DNA of 64,000 nt, from positions 62,001 to 126,000 of the forward strand of contig QFQY01000008.1 in NCBI GenBank assembly GCA_003248805.1, read 5' to 3'. Each line of letters opens with the position of its first letter. The first letter of the stretch is position 1. The translations under genes and the position numbers were made by a program. Of the stretch, positions 33,481-42,406 are shown in pieces. The notes under the pieces are model-generated. The model was not told the DNA's origin and ran no database searches. It saw nothing but the letters and a program-made list of their open reading frames with translations. Source of the DNA: Chelatococcus sp. Its GTDB lineage: Bacteria; Pseudomonadota; Alphaproteobacteria; Rhizobiales; Beijerinckiaceae.

Positions 33481-34190
33481 CAGAACGGCATCGCCCTGTC
33501 ATAGACCTGCTGGCCCCAGCCGGGCTGCTGGATCTCCATGTTCCGGCCGCGGCCGCCATAGGCGATGCGCGCCTCGGCGATCTTGTCGTAGGAGATCGTG
33601 TTGCCGCCCGAGATGTCGCGCGGGCGCACGATGCCGGCGATGTTCAGCACGCGGATGTCGTAATTGACCCGGATTTCCTGCGAGCCGCTGATCACCAGGT
33701 TGCCGTTGGGCAGGAGCTCGGTGACGACCGCGGCGACCGAGAGATTGACCTCCTCCGAGCGGTCGATCTGGCCGCGCCCGCGTGCCGAGCTGTCCGACGA
33801 GATGTCCGAGTTGACGTTGGCGGAGATCGGGTTCGTCACCTTGCTGAACCCGGCTAGGAAATCGAGGCCGAAATTCGCCGAGGCGTTGCGCGAGCGGTTG
33901 GTGTTGTTGTCGAGCTTCGCCTTGTCGTTGATCGAGATCTTGACCGTGACGACGTCGCCGACGCGCATGGCGCGGGTGTCCCTGAACAGGTCCTCGCTGT
34001 AGTGCGAATAGATCGAATTGAAGGAGGGCGGGCTCGCCCGGCCGGCCGGCGTGCCGACGGGCAGCGGCGCCCGGGCGCTCGTCAGCCCCGCTCCGATCTG
34101 CGAGAGATGCGGCTCGCGGTTGAATTCCGAGAGCTCCTGCATGCAGCCGCCGAGGGCGAGCGCGCAGGCTGTGGCGACGATGGCCTTCAT
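33480..34190 (-). CDS. flgH: Flagellar L-ring protein FlgH
   Basis: Outer-membrane lipoprotein that forms the L-ring bushing. The 236-residue protein begins with a lipoprotein signal whose lipobox LALGGC puts the lipidated cysteine at residue 16. Family blocks SLFRDTRA-type (DLFRDTRAMRVGDVVTV), GRGQIDRSEEVNL and RVNYDIRVLNIAGIVRPRDI follow. The start at 34190 is fixed by the lipobox. Its stop overlaps fliL by one base and its start overlaps the motE stop. Confidence 0.96.
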   Translation of the reverse strand: MKAIVATACALALGGCMQELSEFNREPHLSQIGAGLTSARAPLPVGTPAGRASPPSFNSIYSHYSEDLFRDTRAMRVGDVVTVKISINDKAKLDNNTNRSRNASANFGLDFLAGFSKVTNPISANVNSDISSDSSARGRGQIDRSEEVNLSVAAVVTELLPNGNLVISGSQEIRVNYDIRVLNIAGIVRPRDISGGNTISYDKIAEARIAYGGRGRNMEIQQPGWGQQVYDRAMPF

Positions 34191-34696
34191 CGGGGTCTGG
34201 CTCCGGTTTGGGGGAGGCGGCTGGGCGGGCGACGGCCGCCCAGCGCCTCGGCGAGCTGCGCGGCGCGCGCGGTTTCCATCTCGTTGAGCACCGCGCTCGC
34301 GCTGCGCGGCGGCAGCTTGCCGAGCAGGGCGACCGCCATGGCGGGGTCCATCGCGGCGAGCTGGAGCGCGGCGGCGTCCGGGCGCATGCGGGAGAAGATC
34401 TCGGTCATCCGGGATTCCGCCTCGCGCAGTCCCGAATCCTGCCTGTCCGACAGCATCTCGAGCTCCGCCTTCTTGGCGTTGAGCTGTTTGAGCGTGTCCT
34501 GGAGCTTGGCCTCGAGCGACTTCAGCGTCTCGGCCTGCCAGGCGAAGCGCGCCTCGGCGGCGGGTTCGCCGATGCTGGCGCAGAAGGCGTCGGCGTCGGA
34601 GGGCCCGGTCGCGGCGGCTTCCGCCGGCGCGAGGCACAGCGCGAGCAGGGCCGCGCCTGCGAGAAGGGATGAATGGCGATGTCGTTGCGCTGTCAT
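34187..34696 (-). CDS. motE: MotE-like flagellar chaperone
   Basis: A 169-residue periplasmic protein with a signal peptide (LLAGAALLALCLAPAEAAA), a coiled-coil centre (about residues 50-90) and a C-terminal MgtE-N-like segment (DPAMAVALLGKLPPRSASAVLNEM). In Sinorhizobium meliloti, MotE is the chaperone of the motor protein MotC; a motC-like gene lies at the right end of this window. The flgI-motE-flgH order matches rhizobial clusters. Identification is by architecture and context. Confidence 0.82.
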   Translation of the reverse strand: MTAQRHRHSSLLAGAALLALCLAPAEAAATGPSDADAFCASIGEPAAEARFAWQAETLKSLEAKLQDTLKQLNAKKAELEMLSDRQDSGLREAESRMTEIFSRMRPDAAALQLAAMDPAMAVALLGKLPPRSASAVLNEMETARAAQLAEALGGRRPPSRLPQTGARPR

Positions 34697-34795
34697 GAGA
34701 TACCTGACCGCTCTGTGGCTTGGACGCTATCGCGTGGCGCTTTCGCGTGGCTGACCGGCAGGCCGACCGGCGAGGAGCAAACCGGAGCCCTGCCG

Positions 34796-35917
34796 CTATT
34801 GGACGACGAGGTCCGCCTGCAGGGCTCCGGCCGTCTTGATGGCCTGGAGGATCGCGATGATGCCGTTCGGCTTCAGCCCGATCTGGTTCAGCCCGCGCAC
34901 GAGGGTGTGGAGGTTGACGCCGCTGATGATGGCGAGCCTGCCAGTGCCCTGCGTCGCCTGGATCGTGGTCTGCGGAACCACCACGGTCTCGCCGTTGCTG
35001 AACGGCTCCGGCTGCGAGACGCCGGGCTGCTCGGTGACGCGGACGGTGAGGTTTCCGTGCGTCACCGCGACGGTCGAGACCTTGACGTCGCGTCCGATCA
35101 CCACCGTCCCCGTCCGCTCGTCGACGACGACGCGCGCCGGCGCGTCCGGCTCCAGCGTCAGCCGCTCGATCTCGGCGATGAACCGCGTCGTGGAGACGGC
35201 GAGCGGTCGCGTCAGGCTGATCGTGCGGTGGTCCATCGCATGGGCGACGGAGGTGCGGTAATGCTGGCGCGTATAGGCGTTGATCGCGCCGGCGACGCGC
35301 TCGGCCGTCACGAAATCGGGATTGCGCAGCTCGAGCGCGAGTACCTGCAGATTGGCGAACTGGTCCGGCAATTGCCGCTCGACCATCGCGCCGCCGGGAA
35401 TGCGCGCGGCCGTGGCCACGCCCTGGGTGATCCGCTCCGCCTCGCCCTGCACGGAGAAGCCCGAAACGTTGAGCCGCCCCTGCGCCACCGCATAGGTCTG
35501 GCCGTCGCTGGCGAGCAGTTGGGTAGCGATGAGGGTGCCGCCGAGCAGCGAGGTCGCGTCGCCCATCGAGGCGACGCTTACGTCGATCCGGGCGCCGCGG
35601 CCCGCGAAGGGGGGCAGGTCGGCGGTGACGATCACCGCCGCGACGTTGCGGGTCCGCAGCGTGTTGTTGCGCACGTTAACGCCGAGCCTGTCGAGCATCG
35701 ACTGCATCGCCTGGCCGGTGAAGGGCGAGTTGCGGACGCTGTCGCCCGTTCCCTGGAGGCCGATGACGAGGCCGTAGCCGACCAGCTGGTTCTCACGCAC
35801 CCCCTGCAGCCCGGCGATGTCCTTGATGCGCGAGGCGGCCTGCGCAGCGCCGGCCAGGCACAGGCCGAGCGCGAGCATGCAGAGCAGGGTGAGCGTTCCG
35901 AACCCGCGCCGCATCAT
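34796..35917 (-). CDS. flgI: Flagellar P-ring protein FlgI
   Basis: Periplasmic protein forming the P-ring around the rod in the peptidoglycan layer. The 373-residue product has a signal peptide (LLCMLALGLCLAGAAQA), then the hallmark SRIKDIAGLQGVRENQLVGY and GLVIGLQGTGDS, and the late block GTVVIGRDVKVSTVAVTHGN. Length is typical. It overlaps the end of flgA by four bases; 99 bases separate it from motE. Confidence 0.97.
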   Translation of the reverse strand: MMRRGFGTLTLLCMLALGLCLAGAAQAASRIKDIAGLQGVRENQLVGYGLVIGLQGTGDSVRNSPFTGQAMQSMLDRLGVNVRNNTLRTRNVAAVIVTADLPPFAGRGARIDVSVASMGDATSLLGGTLIATQLLASDGQTYAVAQGRLNVSGFSVQGEAERITQGVATAARIPGGAMVERQLPDQFANLQVLALELRNPDFVTAERVAGAINAYTRQHYRTSVAHAMDHRTISLTRPLAVSTTRFIAEIERLTLEPDAPARVVVDERTGTVVIGRDVKVSTVAVTHGNLTVRVTEQPGVSQPEPFSNGETVVVPQTTIQATQGTGRLAIISGVNLHTLVRGLNQIGLKPNGIIAILQAIKTAGALQADLVVQ

Positions 35918-36390
35918 TCGCCTCCGACGCGGATCGTGCCGTCCGCCTGGACGACGCCGACGACCACGAGCCCGCTATCGGGATTGCGGGCCTTCACGGT
36001 CTCGTTGACGGCCGCCGATTGCAGCGGCTCGACCACGCCGGTGATGACGAGGTCGGCATCGCGGAAGACGATCTGGGTCGGCACGCCGCGGCGCACCAGC
36101 TTGGGATCGTCGACGGCGTTGACGGGGATCGGCTGGCCTGGCAGCAGGGTCCGCCGCGCCACCTTGCCGATGATCGCCATGCGGCTCTCGATCGAGAATT
36201 GCGAGGCGCGCGTTCCGGCGCGGAAGGCGCGCTCGACGACGTGCGAGTCGGTCACCACGTCCCCCGGATAGAGGGTGATCACCGGCACGGGCAGCATCAC
36301 CTCCTGCGCCAGGGCCGGCGGGGCGGCGATGGCGGCGAGCCAGACGAGGCCGGCCAGGCCCGGGCGGCGTGCGGCGGGACAGCGGATCAT
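35914..36390 (-). CDS. flgA: Flagellar P-ring assembly chaperone FlgA
   Basis: Periplasmic chaperone for P-ring assembly. The 158-residue product has a signal peptide (LAGLVWLAAIAAPPALAQ) and an SAF-type domain with the block RTLLPGQPIPVNAVDDPKLV and the C-terminal VKARNPDSG. It is short compared with the enterobacterial protein, as is usual in rhizobia. It lies 11 bases after flgG and overlaps flgI. Confidence 0.92.
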   Translation of the reverse strand: MIRCPAARRPGLAGLVWLAAIAAPPALAQEVMLPVPVITLYPGDVVTDSHVVERAFRAGTRASQFSIESRMAIIGKVARRTLLPGQPIPVNAVDDPKLVRRGVPTQIVFRDADLVITGVVEPLQSAAVNETVKARNPDSGLVVVGVVQADGTIRVGGE

Positions 36391-36401
36391 GACGGAAGCT
36401 C

Positions 36402-37190
36402 TCAGCGAATGCCGGTGGCGACGGTGCCGGCCATCTGGTCGGCGGCGGTGATGACCTTGGCGTTCATCTCGTAGGCGCGCTGCGCGGCGATGAGCGCGGT
36501 GATCTCCTTGACGGGATCGACGTTGGAGGCTTCGAGATAGCCCTGCCGCAGCTTGCCGAACCCGGTGCTCGTCGGCGTGCCCTCCGTGGCCGGCCCGGAG
36601 GCGACCGTCTCGCGGTAGAGATTGCCGCCGAGCGGTTCGAGGCCGGCATCGTTGGCGAAGTTGGCGAGCGTGATCTGTCCGAGCTGGCGTGGCGCGACCT
36701 CGTTGGGGATCTTGGCGTAGACGATGCCGGATTCGTTGACGACGACGTCGACCGCCTCGGCCGGCACGCGGATCACCGGGTCGAGCAGATAGCCGTCGGC
36801 CGTGACGAGGTCGCCGTCGGCATTGGTGTTGAAGGTGCCGGCGCGGGCATAGAGCGTCTCGCCCTCCGGCGCGGTGATCTTGAACCAGCCGCGCCCGTCG
36901 ACGGCGATGTCCAGCTTGTTGTTGGTGTTCACCATCGCGCCCTGGATGTGCAGGTTGCGGATGGCCGCCGCCCTGACGCCGAGGCCGAGCGAGGCGCCCT
37001 CCGGGATCGCCCCGTCGCCACCGCGGTTCGGCACGCCGCGCATGCGCTCCGTCTGGTAGAGCAGGTCGGTGAATTCCGGCCGCGCGCGCTTGAACGCCGT
37101 GGTGTTGATGTTGGCGATGTTGTTGGCGATGACTTCGACATTGAGCTGCTGCGCGCTCATGCCGGTCGCGGCGATGGCGAGGACCTTCAT
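36402..37190 (-). CDS. flgG: Flagellar distal rod protein FlgG
   Basis: Forms the distal rod. The 262-residue protein has the N-terminal rod signature GMSAQQLNVEVIANNIANINT and the C-terminal block YLEASNVDPVKEITALIAAQRAYEMNAKVI (quoted pieces are from one conserved helix), the standard two-ended helical design that polymerises in the rod core. Length is normal. It is followed closely by flgA and preceded by fliE. Confidence 0.97.
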   Translation of the reverse strand: MKVLAIAATGMSAQQLNVEVIANNIANINTTAFKRARPEFTDLLYQTERMRGVPNRGGDGAIPEGASLGLGVRAAAIRNLHIQGAMVNTNNKLDIAVDGRGWFKITAPEGETLYARAGTFNTNADGDLVTADGYLLDPVIRVPAEAVDVVVNESGIVYAKIPNEVAPRQLGQITLANFANDAGLEPLGGNLYRETVASGPATEGTPTSTGFGKLRQGYLEASNVDPVKEITALIAAQRAYEMNAKVITAADQMAGTVATGIR

Positions 37191-37201
37191 CGGCGTCTTC
37201 C

Positions 37202-37537
37202 TCAGATCGCCATGTTGGCGAATTGCTGGTAGGCCGCGACCGCCTTGTCGCGGACGGCCATCGCGAACTGCAGCGATTGCTCGGCCGACATGACCGCCTG
37301 GACGACGTCCTGCACGGCGGCCTTGCCCTGCACCGCCTCGATGGCGGCGGCTTCGCCCTGGCCGAGCTTGTCGGCGAGGCCCTGCGCCGCATTGGCGAAG
37401 ACGGACGCGAAGTCGGGCGCGCCGGCCTGGGCCGTCGTGGCTTGCGAGAGCGCGCCGCCACCGGCGGCGGCGATGCCCTGCAGGCCCTGGACGGCCTGGC
37501 TCGCGACGGGGGCAAGGGCGGAGATCGCGTTCAACAT
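37202..37537 (-). CDS. fliE: Flagellar hook-basal body complex protein FliE
   Basis: Links the MS-ring to the proximal rod. The 111-residue protein has a variable Ala/Gly-rich first half and the conserved C-terminal part VQDVVQAVMSAEQSLQFAMAV followed by RDKAVAAYQQFANM. Length is typical. It overlaps flgC by one base and lies between flgC and flgG as in other alphaproteobacteria. Confidence 0.94.
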   Translation of the reverse strand: MLNAISALAPVASQAVQGLQGIAAAGGGALSQATTAQAGAPDFASVFANAAQGLADKLGQGEAAAIEAVQGKAAVQDVVQAVMSAEQSLQFAMAVRDKAVAAYQQFANMAI

Positions 37538-37956
37538 CAGCCGTTCCTCAGAAGATCGATGGTCATGGACTGCATGGAGCGCGCCTGCTTGATCATCTGC
37601 AGGTTGGCCTCGTAGGAGCGGTTGGCCTCGCGCATGTCGGCCATCTCGAGCAGCATCGAGACGTTGGGCATCTTGACGTAGCCGCGCTGGTCGGCCGCCG
37701 GGTGGCTCGGCTCGAACTCGACGCGGAAGGGCGCCTTGTCGACGCCGACGCCCTTGACCCTGACGAGGGAGGCGCCGAGCGCGCTGTCCATCGTGCTCTC
37801 GAAGGTCACCGTCTTGCGGCGATAGGGATCGGAGCCGGCGGTGCGGCCGGTCGACTGCGCGTTGGCGAGGTTCTCCGACACGATGCGCACGCGGGTCGAC
37901 TGGGCCTGCAATCCGGCCCCCGCGATCCTGAGCGAGCTTTCGATGGGGTCGATCAT
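37537..37956 (-). CDS. flgC: Flagellar proximal rod protein FlgC
   Basis: Proximal rod subunit of 139 residues. The N-terminal GLQAQSTRVRIVSENLANAQ and the C-terminal VSMLLEMADMREANRSYEANL are the paired rod-protein helices, with the FlgC-type DPYRRKTVTF between them. One base overlaps fliE. It lies 46 bases downstream of flgB. Confidence 0.96.
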   Translation of the reverse strand: MIDPIESSLRIAGAGLQAQSTRVRIVSENLANAQSTGRTAGSDPYRRKTVTFESTMDSALGASLVRVKGVGVDKAPFRVEFEPSHPAADQRGYVKMPNVSMLLEMADMREANRSYEANLQMIKQARSMQSMTIDLLRNG

Positions 37957-38002
37957 CAGTCGGTCCGTTCCTGCTCTGAAGTTCAGGGATGTATTCGGAA
38001 GA

Positions 38003-38383
38003 TCAGTTTCTGACGGCGGTGAGCAGCATCCGATGGAAGCTCTTCACCAGGCTGGTGTTCAGCGCGTGCCGCCGCTGGATATCGCCAGCCTTGAGCATTT
38101 CCTGCTCCAGGCTGACCGAATTGCCCGAATGGACCACAGACCAGCTGTCGGTCTTGCGCTGCTTCGTGGTCATCGTTTCGCCGGGCGCGGCGGCGATGTG
38201 CCCGGGCGAGGTCGAGGCCAGCGTCAGCGCCGTCTTCTGGACCACGGCCTCGAAAGGCTCGACGTCGACCGCCGAGTAACGCGGAGTATTGGCGTTGGCG
38301 ATATTCTGCGACACGGCGTTCTGGCGAATGGCGAGCCACTTCGCCTGCTTGGCCGCGATGTCGAAAAGATGGACGGTGTCCAC
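38003..38383 (-). CDS. flgB: Flagellar proximal rod protein FlgB
   Basis: Proximal rod subunit of 126 residues. The N-terminal helix contains WLAIRQNAVSQNIANANTPRY, the rod-protein signature, and the middle has a variable loop. It is the first gene of the leftward block flgB-flgC-fliE-flgG-flgA-flgI-motE-flgH-fliL-fliP, so the operon promoter should lie in 38384-38490. Confidence 0.94.
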   Translation of the reverse strand: MDTVHLFDIAAKQAKWLAIRQNAVSQNIANANTPRYSAVDVEPFEAVVQKTALTLASTSPGHIAAAPGETMTTKQRKTDSWSVVHSGNSVSLEQEMLKAGDIQRRHALNTSLVKSFHRMLLTAVRN

Positions 38384-38490
38384 TTGGAGCCTCCAAGTCT
38401 ATCTCTCGTCACCGTACGAGGAGTTGCTTGCGTGAGGCTTTTGCGGACAATTCGCGTGAGACTTGTCGGCGTCGTCGTCTTGTGAAAACG

Positions 38491-38530
38491 AAAAGGGCCC
38501 CCGGCGGTCGCGACGCCGGGGGCCCTTTTT
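38491..38530. terminator. Bidirectional-type intrinsic terminator after ftcR
   Basis: A perfect 12-bp GC stem (GGGCCCCCGGCG against CGCCGGGGGCCC) around a 7-base loop, flanked by AAAA on the left and TTTTT on the right. It lies 14 bases past the ftcR stop codon and so ends ftcR transcription on the minus strand, insulating ftcR from flgB. Confidence 0.92.
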
Positions 38531-38543
38531 GTCTCCTCGTCCG

Positions 38544-39218
38544 TCAGGCGATCGAGTAGCCGAGATAGCGCTTGGATTCGATCGGGTCGTAACCCAGCCG
38601 CGTGCGCAGCTTCTTGCGCAGCTTGCTGACATGGCTCTCGACGACCGCTTCGTCGACCTGCGCGTCGAAGAGGCCGTAAACCGCGTTGAAGACCTGTGTC
38701 TTGGTGACCCAGCGCCCGCGGTTGCGCATCATGAATTCGAGGATGCGGCGCTCGCGGCGCGGCAGCGGCATCGCCTCGCCGGCGATGACGGGGTCGCGCC
38801 CGTCGAAATGCACCTGGATCTCGCCGATCGTGGCGCCCTCGTCGCCCGAGCGACGCTTCTCGGCCCGGCGGGTCATGGCGTTCACCCGCGCCATGATCTC
38901 ACGGACATGAACCGGCTTGCGTACCACATCGTCGACGCCGGCCGCGAAGAGTTCCAGCGTCTTCTCGAGCGAGGACGCTTCGTTCATGGCGATCACGGGA
39001 GCCTGCGAGCGGCGGCGGATCATCGTCGGAAAGCCGGACCGATCCTCGCAATCGCCGATCAGGAACGCCTCGACCGTCTCGAGATCGTCGCTGTTGGTAT
39101 CTTCGACCCACTCGCGGAAGCGGCTCGGCGTGAAACCGATCGAAGGAATGCCTTCGCCGGAGAAAAGCGACTTGTACCCTTCGGCGACTATCGCCCTTTC
39201 ATCGATGACAATATACAT
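38544..39218 (-). CDS. ftcR: Flagellar transcriptional regulator FtcR/Rem
   Basis: An OmpR-type regulator of 224 residues that activates flagellar genes in Brucella (FtcR) and Sinorhizobium (Rem). The N-terminal receiver starts MYIVIDERAIVAEGYKSLF; the C-terminal winged helix contains RERRILEFMMRNRGRWVTK and VESHVSKLRKKLRTRLG. The receiver is unusual: D56 sits in LIGDCEDRSG, the usual Thr/Ser position is N79 (VIAMNE), and K101 is kept. The ATG at 39218 matches the family N-terminus; an ATG at 39254 is less likely. Divergent from flgE. Confidence 0.9.
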   Translation of the reverse strand: MYIVIDERAIVAEGYKSLFSGEGIPSIGFTPSRFREWVEDTNSDDLETVEAFLIGDCEDRSGFPTMIRRRSQAPVIAMNEASSLEKTLELFAAGVDDVVRKPVHVREIMARVNAMTRRAEKRRSGDEGATIGEIQVHFDGRDPVIAGEAMPLPRRERRILEFMMRNRGRWVTKTQVFNAVYGLFDAQVDEAVVESHVSKLRKKLRTRLGYDPIESKRYLGYSIA

Positions 39219-39638
39219 GGCAACCCCCCAACCAGTACTCTCCGTATCATTCATGCGGAGCGACGTTATCTGGAAAGGCTGGGATCTCTCAAGTCAACGC
39301 AATATTTCTGCATTGCAACAAAGGTTTTCCGCGAAGCGAACTTCGGTTTAAGTTTGGAAAGGGCGTTTATTTGAATGTGGAAACGTTTTGTTCAGCGTAT
39401 GAATTAGGAATAACAGACCGTAAACGGAATTTGGCCGTCGCCGACAGGGCGAAATCTAGTCGGCTTCCCTGGAAAGGCAAGCTCGAAATCCGCCTATATA
39501 ATATAAGGAGTAAATCCGGGGTCTCTCGGAGCAATGAGAATTAAATGTTCCGCGAATTGTACGTTTCTCAAGCAGATACAGCTTCGCGCAAGCGTTCGAC
39601 GGTCAGATGCCTCGGAAGGAACAAGCGAGGCAAAGTCG
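39219..39638. promoter_or_regulatory. ftcR-flgE divergent control region
   Basis: A 420-base AT-richer spacer between the divergent ftcR and flgE genes, the natural place for their promoters. It holds an 8-bp palindrome AAACGTTT at 39381-39388 and a TATAAT-containing stretch near 39493-39503 followed by AAGGAG. No exact sigma-28 or sigma-54 sequence was recognised. FtcR/Rem binding here is expected from other rhizobia but not shown. Confidence 0.5.
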
Positions 39639-40895
39639 ATGAGCGTTTATGGCATCATGCGTACTGGCGTCTCCGGCATGGCCGCGCAGGCCAACAAGCT
39701 CGGAGCCGTCAGCGACAACATCGCGAACGTGAACACGGTCGGCTACAAACGGGCCTCGGTCGAGTTCTCCTCGTTAATCTCCGAGGGCAACCACAGCCAG
39801 TACAATTCGGGCGGTGTCGAAACCACGACGCGCTACGCCATTTCCGACGAGGGCCTGATCATGGGCACCACGTCGCAGACCGATCTCGCCATCAAGGGCA
39901 ACGGCTTCTTCGTCGTCTCCGACGCCGGCGGCACGCCCTACATGACGCGCGCCGGCTCCTTCGTTCCCGACGGCAACTACGACCTGGTCAACGCCGCCGG
40001 CTTCTACCTGATGGGCTATCCGATCCAGAACGGGCAGACCTCCGTGGTCGCGAACAGCCTGGACGGTCTCGAGCGCGTCAACATCGCCAACGTGTCCTAT
40101 GCGGCGTCGCCGACGACCTCGGGCACGATCAAGGGCGTTCTCAACTCCAACGCCACCGTCGTCCCGGCGGCCGACCTTCCCTCCGCGAACGCCGCCACGA
40201 GCACCTATTCGAGCAAGGCCTCGATCGTCACCTACGACTCGCTCGGCAACAAGGTGATGCTGGACGTCTACATGGCGAAGACCGGCACGGCGCCCGATGC
40301 CTGGGAGGCGACCGTGTTCAACCAGGCGGCGGCGTCCGCCGGCGGCTTCCCCTACAGCGCGGCGCCGCTCGCCACCCTGCCGATGACCTTCAACGCGACC
40401 GGCCAGCTCACCACCGTGCCGGCGACGCTGTCCGTCGCCATTCCCGGCGGCTCCACCGCCGTCATCGACCTGGGCGGCATCTCGCAGGTGGCGACCGGCG
40501 AGACCGCGCTGCAGATGGAGGTCGACGGCAACGCGCCGAGCGCCGTCGACTCGGTCGAGTTCGCCGACGACGGCACCGTCTACGCCGTCTTCGAGAATGG
40601 CGAGCGCCTCGCGACCTACCGCATCCCGCTGGCCACGGTGCCGAGCGTCGACCAGCTGACGCCGCTCTCCGGCAACATCTACGCCGTCAGCGCCATGTCG
40701 GGCGAGGTCATCGTCGGCTTCCCGGAGACGGGCAGCTTCGGCTCGATCCGCGCCGGCGCCCTGGAGCAGTCGAATGTCGACCTGGCGAGCGAGCTGACCA
40801 ACATGATCGAGGCGCAGCGCAGCTACACCGCGAATTCCAAGGTGTTCCAGACCGGGTCGGAAATTCTCGACGTCCTGGTCAACCTGAAGCGCTGA
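39639..40895 (+). CDS. flgE: Flagellar hook protein FlgE
   Basis: Builds the flexible hook. The 418-residue protein has the N-terminal MRTGVSGMAAQANKLGAVSD and DNIANVNTVGYKRA signatures and a C-terminal LEQSNVDLASELTNMIEAQ, with a variable surface domain between. The chosen ATG (39639) gives the family N-terminus; upstream in-frame ATGs lie in the AT-rich control region. GAGG precedes it. First gene of the rightward hook operon. Confidence 0.96.
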   Translation: MSVYGIMRTGVSGMAAQANKLGAVSDNIANVNTVGYKRASVEFSSLISEGNHSQYNSGGVETTTRYAISDEGLIMGTTSQTDLAIKGNGFFVVSDAGGTPYMTRAGSFVPDGNYDLVNAAGFYLMGYPIQNGQTSVVANSLDGLERVNIANVSYAASPTTSGTIKGVLNSNATVVPAADLPSANAATSTYSSKASIVTYDSLGNKVMLDVYMAKTGTAPDAWEATVFNQAAASAGGFPYSAAPLATLPMTFNATGQLTTVPATLSVAIPGGSTAVIDLGGISQVATGETALQMEVDGNAPSAVDSVEFADDGTVYAVFENGERLATYRIPLATVPSVDQLTPLSGNIYAVSAMSGEVIVGFPETGSFGSIRAGALEQSNVDLASELTNMIEAQRSYTANSKVFQTGSEILDVLVNLKR

Positions 40896-40926
40896 CCGCG
40901 CCCCTGCCTGAGACGAGGACGTCCCG

Positions 40927-42402
40927 ATGAGCCTGTCAGCCGCCCTGAATGTCGCGCAGTCCGCGCTGACCACGACGTCGCTTCAGTCCTCGCTGGTCTC
41001 GCGCAACGTCGCCGGCTCCGGCGACACCGGCTACAGCCGCAAGAGCGGCCTGCTGGTGACCGATTATGGCGGCACGGTGCGCGTCGCCTCCGTCGGCCGC
41101 GCCGTCGACACGGTGCTGTTCACCGCCAAGCTGACCGCGACGTCCGCGACGGCGACGCAGCAGGCGATCACCGACGGCATCGCCCGGCTCGAGACCACGG
41201 TGAACGATCCCGAGCTCGACCACTCGCTCGCCTCCAAGCTCGGCGCCCTCACCAATGCGCTCCAGCAATACAGCGTCACGCCGGACGATCCGCTGCTGGC
41301 ACAGGACGTGCTCAACCAGGCCAACGATCTCGCGAGCGCGCTCAACGCGGCGAGCCAGACCGCCTCGGACGTGCGCAAGCAGGCGGATGCCGACATGGCC
41401 GCCGGAGTCGAGCGCGTGAACGGCCTGCTCACCCAGTTCGAGCAGGTCAACAAGATGATCGTGAAGGGGACGCAGTCCAATTCCGACATCACCGACCTGC
41501 TGGACTCCCGCGACAAGATCCTTTCGCAGCTGTCCGAGGAAATCGGCATCTCGACGGTGACGCGCGGCAACAACGACATGGTCATCTACACCGATGGCGG
41601 CGTCACGCTGTTCGAGACCGTGCCGCGCGCCGTGACGATGGCGCCGAGCTTGGCGCTCGCGGCCGGCACGCCCGGCAATGCGGTCTATGTCGACGGCGTT
41701 CCGGTCACCGGCCCCAATGCGATCATGCCGATCAAATCCGGCCAGATCTACGGCTCGTCCGTCGTCCGCGACGAGATCGCGGTGGTCTACCAGAACCAGC
41801 TCGACGAGATCGCGCGCGGGCTGGTCGAGGCCTTCGCCGAAAGCGACCAGAGCGGCGGCGGCGGGCCCGATCAGGCAGGTCTCTTCACCTATCCCGGCGG
41901 CCCCGGCGTTCCCGCCACGGGGACGATCATGCCCGGGCTGGCGGCGTCGATCCGCGTCAACCCCAACGCCGATCCGGCGCAGGGCGGCGATCTCGACCGC
42001 CTGCGGGACGGCGGCATCTCCGATCCGCTCGACCCCGACTATGTCTACAACACGGGCGGCGAGGCGGGGTATTCGGGGCGCATCCAGGGCCTGCTGGACA
42101 AGCTGGGCGCGCAGCGCGCCTTCGACCCGGCCACTCAGGCCGACCCGACCAACACTCTGGCCGGTTTCGCCAGCTCATCGGTGGGCTGGCTGGAAGCCAA
42201 GCGCCAGTCGGGCAGCGTGTCCCTCGGCTACGAGCAGGCCCTGCTCGACCGCACGAGCGAGGCGCTCTCCAACGCGACCGGCGTCAACATCGACGAGGAG
42301 ATGACGCTGCTGATGGAGCTGGAGCGCTCCTATTCGGCCGCATCGAACATCATCGCGACCATCGACCAGATGTTCGAGTCGCTGCTCTCAGCCGTGAGGT
42401 GA
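40927..42402 (+). CDS. flgK: Hook-filament junction protein FlgK (HAP1)
   Basis: First hook-associated junction protein, 491 residues. The N-terminus SLSAALNVAQSALTTTSLQS and VAGSGDTGYSRKSGLLV match FlgK; the central segment FEQVNKMIVKG ... LLDSRDKILSQLSEEIGI is the family hallmark; and the C-terminus GVNIDEEMTLLMELERSYSA forms the terminal helix. It lies 31 bases after flgE and 4 bases before flgL. Confidence 0.96.
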   Translation: MSLSAALNVAQSALTTTSLQSSLVSRNVAGSGDTGYSRKSGLLVTDYGGTVRVASVGRAVDTVLFTAKLTATSATATQQAITDGIARLETTVNDPELDHSLASKLGALTNALQQYSVTPDDPLLAQDVLNQANDLASALNAASQTASDVRKQADADMAAGVERVNGLLTQFEQVNKMIVKGTQSNSDITDLLDSRDKILSQLSEEIGISTVTRGNNDMVIYTDGGVTLFETVPRAVTMAPSLALAAGTPGNAVYVDGVPVTGPNAIMPIKSGQIYGSSVVRDEIAVVYQNQLDEIARGLVEAFAESDQSGGGGPDQAGLFTYPGGPGVPATGTIMPGLAASIRVNPNADPAQGGDLDRLRDGGISDPLDPDYVYNTGGEAGYSGRIQGLLDKLGAQRAFDPATQADPTNTLAGFASSSVGWLEAKRQSGSVSLGYEQALLDRTSEALSNATGVNIDEEMTLLMELERSYSAASNIIATIDQMFESLLSAVR

Positions 42403-42406
42403 CGCC

